Source: Gracilibacteraceae bacterium (GTDB lineage: Bacteria > Bacillota > Desulfitobacteriia > Desulfitobacteriales > Syntrophobotulaceae). From it: DNA of 44,656 nt. The DNA lies in NCBI GenBank assembly GCA_031266805.1, contig JAISAH010000108.1, positions 1 to 44,656 on the forward strand. Direction: 5' to 3'. The first letter of the stretch is position 1; the number at the start of each line of letters is the position of its first letter. The position numbers and the translations under genes are program-made. A model generated the notes under the pieces. It worked only from the letters and a program-made list of their open reading frames with translations, was not told the origin of the DNA and searched no databases. Shown here piece after piece: positions 37,864 through 44,656 of the stretch.

Positions 37864-39943
37864 GACCATAAAAGTCACTTTGCTTTCCGACCTATGCCCG
37901 GCTTCAGGTGATGGTTTCGCGGGCTTTGTGGACACTGACGTGTGCTTTGACGATAAGGGCCTGCCGTATATCCCGGGCAAACGGCTCAAAGGCTGCCTGC
38001 GCGAATGCGGATTGGATATTATCAGTGTTGACGGAAGCTATGTGGCCGCGTTTGCGAAACTGTTTGGCGAAACCGGGAAACTCGTTCCCGGCGCGCTGAA
38101 TCTCGGAAATGGGCGGCTTGCGGGTTATGATAACATTGCCAGCGCAATCGGCGGCGCTCACCGTTCGGAACTTGCGGAAATCTATACGAGCATTCGCTCC
38201 CGCACGAAAATGGAGGACGGAAAAGCCGCGCCCGGAACGCTTCGTACCGCCAGAGTCCTGAATAAGGCGCAGATATACGAGTTTCCTGTTTCACTCGCCG
38301 ACGATGCTAAAACTGAAACTTATGGTTTTTTCGAAATGTGCGTGAAGTCGCTCCGTTGGATGGGGTTGAATCGCTCCCGCGGACTCGGTGAAATCAAATG
38401 CGCCGTCTTTGATGGCACACCCCAAGGCGGGACAGCATTAAACCTTTCGGATTATGGCGACCAAAAAACGATCTCTTATATGATCGAACTGATAGAGCCC
38501 GTGATTTCCGCGGAGCGCGGCGGAAAACCGCGGGGCTGCGAGGAATACATCTTCGGCAGTTCCATACTTGGCGCGTTCGCGGTCCGGTACATTGAAAAAT
38601 ACGGTGAAAGAAACGGCTTTTCGCGCGAGAACGCATATCAAAACAATGATTTCAGGCGCATATTCCTTGACGGCGCGGTTATTTTCACGGCAGCGCTGCC
38701 TTACAAGGACGGCGCCGTTTTTCACCCTGCTCCCGCGACGCTGAAAACAAACAAGCTTAAGACAAGATTTGCGGACGAATCAGGAGGCATTCCGGATGAA
38801 ACAGAAGGTGAGCTGATTGGTAAATCGCTTGGCGGCTTTGTATCTGTGGATAACGGGCTTGTGAGACGTAGGGACGCGGAAAAAACGACATTTATCCACC
38901 ATGCCAGACCTGCTGACAAAGGCAAAGGACACGCGGGCAAAACCGGCGGCGAGATGTTCACCTATGAGGCGCTGGCGTCCGGGCAGACTTTCGCCGGAAG
39001 CGTGATCGGAAGCGAGGATGACTTGCTGCTGCTGTCCGACCTTTTCGCCGGCGACAGTATTTTAAGGATAGGCCGCTCCCGCACGGCTCAGTATGGCAAG
39101 GCCGAAATCAAGCAACTCTCAGCCGGCGCCAAGGCAAATGAGATAACGCTAAAAAACGGTGATACTTTTCGCCTTGTCGCTGTCACGCCAATTATTCTCG
39201 AAGATGAAAACGGCATAAACACAACGGACATAAATATCATTAAAAACGCGCTGGGCGCGGATTTGGAGATCATTCGCCGCACCTGCTCCGAAACGGTGAT
39301 CGCTGGGTATAACGGCAAATGGCTGTTATCGCGCGGACAAGAGAGAGCGATCGCCGAAGGCGGCGTGGTCGTGTTCAGGTATATAGGGAGCGGCGCGACG
39401 CTGCGGATGAACTTCATTGGCAAGCGTACAGGCGAGGGTTTTGGTCAGATCCGCCTTGAAAACGTGCCTCAAGCGGGAGCGGGTGTGTTCAGGTTATGCG
39501 GGGATGACGCGGCGGCAACGGTCGTCATGGGCAGTACTCTGCCAGAAGTCATCCAACTCCGCAAGATAAAAGCCGCTATAGCCGAAGGCGCGGAATACGG
39601 CGATAAGTTCAAAAATCCCCCGCGAAACGCGAATATGCAAAGGGTTATCGCCGCGTTGCGTGATTCAAACGATTTAGGCGCGTTTGCTAGAAAATTGTGC
39701 GATATCAAACAAGCGGAACAGGAAATTGCGGCGCTGGAGTTCGCAACGGGCAAAGAGAAACGATATTTTGAGACTGACGCGGCGCATTTAGCGGAAAATC
39801 ACATAACAGAATTGCTGACACTGAGAAGCTATAACTTCGTCGCGTATCGAAAATTCCTGTCAGCCGCCGCGCAAAGAATCAAACAAAAAAGACGCGCCAA
39901 TAGTGGATATGCAGGAGAAGGTGGTGACAGCAATGAGGAATGA
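37850..39943 (+). CDS. csx10: Fused Csm3/Csx10-like RAMP protein
   Basis: The 697-aa protein joins several RAMP parts. Residues ~5-190 are Csm3-like, with DDKGLPYIPGKRLKGCLREC (34-53) and the Gly-rich loop NRSRGLGEIKC. Residues ~205-425 fit Csx10 (EEYIFGSSILGAFA; TYEALASGQTFAG; RIGRSRTAQYGKAEI). Residues ~430-540 form a third RAMP-like unit ending GKRTGEGFGQIRLENV. The last ~125 residues are helical and charged. Csx10 marks type III-D systems, where RAMPs coat the crRNA. The helical tail could play the Cas11 role, since no separate small subunit is present; this is inference. AAGGAGG precedes the ATG. Confidence 0.82.
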   Translation: MVTNKTIKVTLLSDLCPASGDGFAGFVDTDVCFDDKGLPYIPGKRLKGCLRECGLDIISVDGSYVAAFAKLFGETGKLVPGALNLGNGRLAGYDNIASAIGGAHRSELAEIYTSIRSRTKMEDGKAAPGTLRTARVLNKAQIYEFPVSLADDAKTETYGFFEMCVKSLRWMGLNRSRGLGEIKCAVFDGTPQGGTALNLSDYGDQKTISYMIELIEPVISAERGGKPRGCEEYIFGSSILGAFAVRYIEKYGERNGFSRENAYQNNDFRRIFLDGAVIFTAALPYKDGAVFHPAPATLKTNKLKTRFADESGGIPDETEGELIGKSLGGFVSVDNGLVRRRDAEKTTFIHHARPADKGKGHAGKTGGEMFTYEALASGQTFAGSVIGSEDDLLLLSDLFAGDSILRIGRSRTAQYGKAEIKQLSAGAKANEITLKNGDTFRLVAVTPIILEDENGINTTDINIIKNALGADLEIIRRTCSETVIAGYNGKWLLSRGQERAIAEGGVVVFRYIGSGATLRMNFIGKRTGEGFGQIRLENVPQAGAGVFRLCGDDAAATVVMGSTLPEVIQLRKIKAAIAEGAEYGDKFKNPPRNANMQRVIAALRDSNDLGAFARKLCDIKQAEQEIAALEFATGKEKRYFETDAAHLAENHITELLTLRSYNFVAYRKFLSAAAQRIKQKRRANSGYAGEGGDSNEE

Positions 39944-41267
39944 TAATCTCAACCCGGTAATCAGGCGAATCGCGGTTAAAGCTAACTGTATTCTGCGAAC
40001 TCCCGCGCTCATCGGCAGCGGTTTTGGCGAAAACACTGACAGCGATGTCCTGCGCGACGCGAGCGGCGCCCCGTTCCTGCCCGGCTCAACCGTCGCCGGC
40101 GTGCTGCGTTTTCTCTGCAGTGAAGCGGAAACATTGTTCGGCGAAGCAGATAGCGTCAGCCCGCTGTGGGTATTTGATTCCGAGTTTTTAGGCGCAAGCG
40201 TCGTTGAATTTAACGGCGTTGAACTCGACTATGATAATAAAGTCACGCGTGAAAAGAAAAAATATGATTTTGAAGCGATTGACACAGGAGCAGGCTTTAC
40301 GTTGCGCCTGTTGCTCACAATTCGTGAAGACGATAAAAGCAAAGATTATGAAACGCTTCTGAAAAAACTGCTCGGCGCGCTAAAATTTGGCGGTCTCGCT
40401 TTTGGGGCGAAAACAAGGCGCGGTTTTGGGCGTGTGGAATGTGTATCTGTGGATCAGCGCGCCTTTGAATTGACAGAGGGGAATAAGAAAGGGCTTCAAA
40501 ACTGGTTGGATTTTCTTGAATACGATGAAGAATCACGGATTGACGGGTGGAAACGCCCTGATGGTTGGGAGAAGGCGTCAACTGATGAATTCTCAAGCAA
40601 ATATTCTACTCTCGCTGCCACTCTGACAATTGACGGCAGTATCATGATTCGTGACACGCGGAATGTATATCGCGGCTTGCGTGAAGGGGAGAAAGCAGCT
40701 GACTGCGCGCATATTTCAAGCGCCGGCGAACCTGTCGTCCTTGGCACTTCCTGGGCGGGCGCCTTTCGTTCCGGACTGTACAGGTTGCTGAAACAGAAAT
40801 TCCCTGCAAAAGCCGAAACATATCTCAACTCCGTATTCGGCTATGTTAAAGAAGCGAGCTATGACAGGAAAACTGTTGCCGCGGTTTCGCAGATTATATT
40901 CGGCGCGTCGTTTCTCGAAGCGGTTGATGAAAATATTGACGGGTACAGGAATATTACCCGCGTAAAAATCGACAGATTTACAGGCGGCGCAGCCAACGGC
41001 GCGCTGTTCAGCGAAAAACCCTGGTACGGCGGCAAAACAACAGTTGAAATACGTTTCCCGAAAGGCAGAGACGACATAAAAGAACTGCTATTGCTGGGAC
41101 TTGACGGCATTGACAAAGGTTTAATGCAAGTAGGCGGCGAGACAGCGGTCGGGCGTGGATTCTTTCAATTAGCGGACGACGCGGCCGTTGACGGGATAAA
41201 AACGACAGTCAGCGGGCCGAAACTGAAACTTGCGGACGCAATTCAGAAAGCGGGTGAATCGGTGTGA
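39933..41267 (+). CDS. Tandem Csm3-like RAMP protein
   Basis: The 444-aa protein has two RAMP domains. The first (~10-172) has GENTDSDVLRDASGAPFLPG (32-51) followed by STVAGVLRF, and a Gly-rich loop AKTRRGFGRVE. The second (~225-425) has VVLGTSWAGAFRS and GGETAVGRGFFQL. Csm3 subunits form the backbone and cut target RNA with an Asp before the PG(S/T) loop. Asp residues (38, 42) are present in domain 1, and domain 2 has Asp257 in a similar place, so slicing may be retained; this needs a structural check. I chose ATG 39933 behind AAGGTGGTGA; the frame extends to 39903. It overlaps the upstream gene by 11 bp. Confidence 0.82.
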   Translation: MRNDNLNPVIRRIAVKANCILRTPALIGSGFGENTDSDVLRDASGAPFLPGSTVAGVLRFLCSEAETLFGEADSVSPLWVFDSEFLGASVVEFNGVELDYDNKVTREKKKYDFEAIDTGAGFTLRLLLTIREDDKSKDYETLLKKLLGALKFGGLAFGAKTRRGFGRVECVSVDQRAFELTEGNKKGLQNWLDFLEYDEESRIDGWKRPDGWEKASTDEFSSKYSTLAATLTIDGSIMIRDTRNVYRGLREGEKAADCAHISSAGEPVVLGTSWAGAFRSGLYRLLKQKFPAKAETYLNSVFGYVKEASYDRKTVAAVSQIIFGASFLEAVDENIDGYRNITRVKIDRFTGGAANGALFSEKPWYGGKTTVEIRFPKGRDDIKELLLLGLDGIDKGLMQVGGETAVGRGFFQLADDAAVDGIKTTVSGPKLKLADAIQKAGESV

Positions 41268-41821
41268 ATATAGATTACGGCAGGATCAAAGCGGCGTTTC
41301 CCGGCAAAGCCTGGGCTTACACGGAGCAGTATGACAGCGTGAAAATCGGTAAGTGGGACGGCGCCGGGTTTTTGTTTTACGAACCGCTCGCGGAGGAATA
41401 CCTGCTTCTGTTGCGTGTGTTTGACGAAAACCGCGAACTTAAATTCAGCGGTGACAAATGCCGCGATACGGAGAATTACCCTGACGGCGATTTTATCCCG
41501 AAATTCACCAGAGTGAAATATTATATGTACGGAGAGAAAACCGGTTGGAGAGAAAATGATAAACCTCAGGCTGAGTTCACGCCATTATGGGAAGATCGGG
41601 GCGCTGCGATATATTTCCCGGCGGCGCTGAATTTCCCCCAAGATATTGTAGCCCTGAAACTGGGCATCCGGAATTTCGCGCGGTATAACGTAGTTCCTGT
41701 TCTGCCAGAAGGCAAAGAGTATGATTTCGGTTTGAGCGCAAGCGGGGCGGGCGCGCTGGAAATCGTGGATCACGCCTACACGGGATTTTATTATGCTGAC
41801 GGAAAGGCGGTGGAGTTGTGA
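41264..41821 (+). CDS. csx19: Csx19-like protein of a type III-D-like system
   Basis: The 185-aa protein has no RAMP loop. Its order of features fits Csx19 (TIGR03984): an N-terminal AYTEQYDSVKIGKWDGAG, then LLLRVFDENRELKFSG, a middle LWEDRGAAIYFP, and FARYNVVPVLP near the end. Csx19 occurs only in type III-D operons and its function is unknown. The GTG start overlaps the upstream stop by four bases (GTGA), and its own stop overlaps the next start, so translation is coupled. The family call is from memory of its pattern, not a search. Confidence 0.68.
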   Translation: MNIDYGRIKAAFPGKAWAYTEQYDSVKIGKWDGAGFLFYEPLAEEYLLLLRVFDENRELKFSGDKCRDTENYPDGDFIPKFTRVKYYMYGEKTGWRENDKPQAEFTPLWEDRGAAIYFPAALNFPQDIVALKLGIRNFARYNVVPVLPEGKEYDFGLSASGAGALEIVDHAYTGFYYADGKAVEL

Positions 41822-43665
41822 GCAATTATTTCTACGATAACGGCAACCAGTCCGATCAATTTGTAAATCCGTATAACTTTATTTCACTCAGCGCCAACTG
41901 TAACAAAACAGTCGACGGGTCCAAGCATCAGGCAAAAGAAGAATTAAGCGGAACTATCTCTGTGGAATTGGAAACACTTACCCCCTTGTTCATCCCGAAT
42001 ACAACAACGGAAAAAGCCTTTCCATCCACAAACACTGTTAATCAAAAAACAACTTCCGGTAAAGCATATGATTTCTTCAGCTACGAAGATTTGGCGCAGA
42101 TCATCGACTGCACCAGCCGCTACGCGCGTCCGATCGTCCCTGGCAGCTCAATTCGCGGCGCGGTGCGGGCTGCCTTTGAAGCGGTGACTAACAGCTGTCT
42201 TTCAACCTGTGACGATAACGTGCTTCTCCATAGGCGCGCCAACGTGGCAAAATCTCAATACGGAATACTCACGAAGGGCGCGAACGGCTATCAATTGTTC
42301 AACGCCAGGAAAGTCATGCTTAATACCGCAGTATATCACGGAAAAACACATTCTTTTGGCGCAGCTATCAGACGCTCAAATTACCACATTGATGTTGAGG
42401 GAACCCAAAAGAAAACCGGAGATACTGTTTATATCCGAACAACCCGAACAACTTATATGACCTCAAGAGGATTCCGAACGCCTCTTTGTGGTGTTGACAG
42501 GCTATCGGCTGCTGCCGGCAGGGATCTGGAACGCGGCATACTGTTTCTCGGTGAAAGATTTCAAAGAAAACACCATGACTCGGTATTCATACGATTACAG
42601 ACATCACACATGATTTCAAGTGATGACTATAACAGATTTTTCAATGTGTGGAAACAATATCAGGCTGATTCGCCCGGTTCGTATCCAAACTATATCACGC
42701 TTAACGAAATCCCCGTTTACTTCAGTACGGTAGGCGCAACGCTTTATATGTCGCCTGCCTGCATATCAAAAGAAGTGTTCGATGCAAAACTCTCGACACT
42801 TCTCGGCGACCATAGCCGTTGCCTCTCGGCAAACGCTAAAATTTGCCCTGCTTGCGCGTTATTCGGATTGATCAGCGATGAAAAAGACGGCGCATTGGCG
42901 TCCCGTCTCATGTTTCGAGACGCGGTTCCCATTGGTTATTCTGAAGAAAATCCTTCGGACTTCTATGAAGAACCTCGTCAGTTACCAATACTCGGGACGC
43001 CGAAAATCTCGGCCACGGAATTTTATACCGAAGACTATAGATCTGACTATAAGGTGTGGAACTATGATTATGGCAGACTCAGGCGCCAAAACCAACCTAA
43101 ACGTTTTTCGCCTAAACTGCGCGGCAGGAAGTTCTATTGGCATAAAAAAGAACTGACTCCTTCTGGCAGAGACGACCGCGCGGATTTAACGGTAAAAGTC
43201 AGAGCTGTTAAGGATGGCAAGAAGTTTCAATTTAAGATAATGTTCGACAGGCTTACTAAAAAAGAACTGGATTTATTGCTATATGTGCTGACTTTCGGCG
43301 AGAGAAGCTCAACCCACGCGCACAAACTCGGTCACGGGAAGCCGATTGGGTATGGCAGTGTAAAATATACAGTAAAGGAAACTCAATTATTCAAACTGCG
43401 AGATGATCTGACTTTTTGTCCTCCAGAAGATTCCAAATACGAAGTCAATTACAATGATGTCAACTTAGTGCAATCAGACAGTTTGAGGGATTACCTGATC
43501 ATGACAAGATTCGATAAAGTCCCGGAAAATATTTCATATCCGAAAGGCGCAAGAGGCAATAACAGCGGTGTTTATCAGTGGTTCAGCCAGAACAAAGGCA
43601 GTATGGGCAACCCGGAATTCAGGCAGGTCTTGGCTAAGCCGCAAGAAATCATGCCATTGGATTAA
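41818..43665 (+). CDS. Large multi-domain RAMP protein (TIGR03986 type)
   Basis: The 615-aa protein begins with the family's NPYNF motif (18-22), then a RAMP start with RPIVPGSSIRGAVRAAFE (~104-121). A Cys pair in ICPACALFGL (~342-351) matches the zinc-like CPAC.LFG element of this family. The end has HKLGHGKPIGYGSV (~501-514). TIGR03986 RAMPs occur in type III-D-like loci together with Csx19 and Cas6. It probably contributes several backbone or cap units to the complex. The GTG start overlaps the csx19 stop by four bases. Confidence 0.82.
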   Translation: MSNYFYDNGNQSDQFVNPYNFISLSANCNKTVDGSKHQAKEELSGTISVELETLTPLFIPNTTTEKAFPSTNTVNQKTTSGKAYDFFSYEDLAQIIDCTSRYARPIVPGSSIRGAVRAAFEAVTNSCLSTCDDNVLLHRRANVAKSQYGILTKGANGYQLFNARKVMLNTAVYHGKTHSFGAAIRRSNYHIDVEGTQKKTGDTVYIRTTRTTYMTSRGFRTPLCGVDRLSAAAGRDLERGILFLGERFQRKHHDSVFIRLQTSHMISSDDYNRFFNVWKQYQADSPGSYPNYITLNEIPVYFSTVGATLYMSPACISKEVFDAKLSTLLGDHSRCLSANAKICPACALFGLISDEKDGALASRLMFRDAVPIGYSEENPSDFYEEPRQLPILGTPKISATEFYTEDYRSDYKVWNYDYGRLRRQNQPKRFSPKLRGRKFYWHKKELTPSGRDDRADLTVKVRAVKDGKKFQFKIMFDRLTKKELDLLLYVLTFGERSSTHAHKLGHGKPIGYGSVKYTVKETQLFKLRDDLTFCPPEDSKYEVNYNDVNLVQSDSLRDYLIMTRFDKVPENISYPKGARGNNSGVYQWFSQNKGSMGNPEFRQVLAKPQEIMPLD

Positions 43666-43699
43666 TGAAACAGAAATCCTGGAGACAGGGGGGTTGAAG

Positions 43700-44554
43700 A
43701 TGAACAAACTGATGCTGGCAAAATACCGATTCACCCTCCGTTTCACGGAGCGAACCATGTTGCCGCCGTTTATCGGCAATACCATCCGCGGCGCGCTGGG
43801 GCGGGCCTTGTACGGACAAATCCCTCACGCGGCCGAATATGACTGCGACACTGTGGACTGCGGGTATAATAACAGCGTATACGGTTGCCGCAACGGCTGT
43901 GTCTATGGCAATGTGTTCAAAGTCAAAAGCGATGTGAGTATCCCAAATCCTTACACTGTTTCCGTGCCCTTCCCGAGCAAAGGCGAATACGACCAGGGCG
44001 AGGCGCTGACGTTTTTCATCACGCTGTTTGGCCGGGCGGCGGATTACGGCGCGGAAATAGCAAGCGCGGCCCGCAGTATAGGCATAGGCAGTCTGCGGCA
44101 CGCCGTGTGCCGTGAGGACGGTTTGGTTTACGCGCGCACCTGGAGTGACGAAGGCGCGGACGGGCTGCCCTATTGCGACGCGCTGACCGTGAGGTTTATC
44201 ACGCCGGCGGAGATCCTGTGCGACAAGGAGCCGGTAACGAAGCCGGATTTCAGTACGTTTATCAACAGCTTATTCGGAAGGATAGCGGGAATAATCGACA
44301 ATTACGGCGAAAGCCCGTTTGTGATTCCCTATTCGCTGCTGGCGGCGAAACCGTTTATTAAAAGCGAATATGACATTGCGCCCATGAATTTCCATACAGG
44401 TACAGGGGGGCGGCAGCCGGTTAACGGGTTTGTCGGCGTAGCGCGTTATTTCGGCGATATAACTCCTTACCTGCCGTATATTGATCTCGGCAGCCAACTC
44501 CACATCGGCAAGAAAACAACGCGCGGCTGCGGAGAATATATTTTTGAGATGTAA
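43700..44554 (+). CDS. cas6: Cas6-like pre-crRNA endoribonuclease
   Basis: The 284-aa protein begins with a RAMP fold and LPPFIGNTIRGALGRALYG (21-39), then a Cys-rich segment (Cys49, 54, 63, 67) followed by VYGNVFKV. The C-terminus has GVARYFGD and a Gly-rich loop KKTTRGCGEYIF. These fit the Cas6 C-terminal family (PF10040). Cas6 cuts pre-crRNA in the repeat, so its presence argues that a CRISPR array is used, although none is seen in the window. I place the start at 43700, with GGGGGTTGAAG before the ATG; the frame extends upstream into the preceding gene. The catalytic His cannot be fixed by eye. Confidence 0.8.
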   Translation: MNKLMLAKYRFTLRFTERTMLPPFIGNTIRGALGRALYGQIPHAAEYDCDTVDCGYNNSVYGCRNGCVYGNVFKVKSDVSIPNPYTVSVPFPSKGEYDQGEALTFFITLFGRAADYGAEIASAARSIGIGSLRHAVCREDGLVYARTWSDEGADGLPYCDALTVRFITPAEILCDKEPVTKPDFSTFINSLFGRIAGIIDNYGESPFVIPYSLLAAKPFIKSEYDIAPMNFHTGTGGRQPVNGFVGVARYFGDITPYLPYIDLGSQLHIGKKTTRGCGEYIFEM

Positions 44555-44656
44555 GGCTTGACTTTGACGGTCAAAAAAATGAAAGCTTGAGTTTTCCGGG
44601 GGTTCCGGAACTAGAAAATACGCGTACCACTACATTTGCCTATATATGGAAATTTG
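44555..44656. other. Sequence after the RAMP operon
   Basis: These 102 bases hold a TTTGACGGTCAAA palindrome and a TTCCGG/CCGGAA inverted repeat. No repeated unit is seen before the window ends, so I cannot tell whether a CRISPR leader or array begins here. Confidence 0.5.

Noticed and set aside
44555-44656. CRISPR leader or first repeat after cas6
   Set aside because: The palindromes are single copies and the window ends before any repetition could be seen.

Overview
The window looks like chromosome of an anaerobic, Gram-positive-type bacterium, probably a Clostridia-class Firmicute. The reasons are an infC-rpmI-rplT operon with an attenuated leader and a rare ATT start codon for IF3, strong GGAGG ribosome binding sites, lipoproteins and cell-wall-binding-repeat (CWB2) proteins instead of outer-membrane proteins, a DegV protein, and a membrane-bound LuxR regulator. 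This lineage call is inference from gene content. Sigma-A type promoters (TTGACA-17-TATAAT) can be read directly in many places.

Layout. (1) 1-2030: 5' part of an exported leucine-rich-repeat protein on the minus strand, with a long structured leader. (2) 2031-2556: a broken AAA-ATPase gene. (3) 2585-6480: infC-rpmI-rplT, a SpoU-type rRNA methyltransferase, a phenylacetate-CoA-ligase-like enzyme and its ACT-domain partner. (4) 6528-13847: an iron-uptake operon of the P19/FTR1 type (permease, Tp34/P19 lipoprotein, DUF2318 membrane protein, two FtsX-type permeases, ABC ATPase, FMN-binding lipoprotein, DUF2867-like protein). (5) 13930-15757: a candidate small RNA on the minus strand, then ccdA and a TlpA-like thioredoxin. 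(6) 15759-18358, minus strand: a MarR regulator, a membrane LuxR-type regulator and rnhA. (7) 18462-19903: a 23-bp tandem repeat array overlapping the promoter of a DUF4143-type ATPase. (8) 20051-29232, minus strand: a 1701-aa CWB2 surface protein, a MacB-type permease and a COG1361-like exported protein. (9) 29650-33172: HD hydrolase, transglutaminase-like protein, DegV and a Sir2 deacylase. (10) 33218-36073: a tRNA-Ser(CGA) locus with a partial tRNA duplication, followed by an integrase, an excisionase-like protein, a zinc-ribbon protein and a 51-aa HTH protein, which together look like one end of an integrative element. (11) 36189-44554: a tight six-gene operon of RAMP proteins.

The most interesting system is the last operon. 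It resembles a type III-D-like CRISPR effector: an HD-less Cas10-like palm protein, a fused Csm3/Csx10-like protein with a helical tail, a tandem Csm3-like protein, a Csx19-like protein, a 615-aa RAMP of the TIGR03986 type, and a Cas6-like nuclease. No CRISPR array, no cas1/cas2 and no CARF effector are visible in the window, and the operon follows an integrase at a tRNA gene, so it may be mobile cargo.

Other new-looking signals are a ~170-bp leader module present twice, both times upstream of a surface-protein gene; a promoter block with an 11-bp tandem unit shared by three genes; a candidate minus-strand small RNA with a perfect promoter and a terminator; the 23-bp operator-like array; and a MarR palindrome whose half-sites recur in the iron-operon promoter. 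A dispersed palindromic repeat (core TGGATTCCGG...CCGGAATGACG) occurs at nine intergenic loci.
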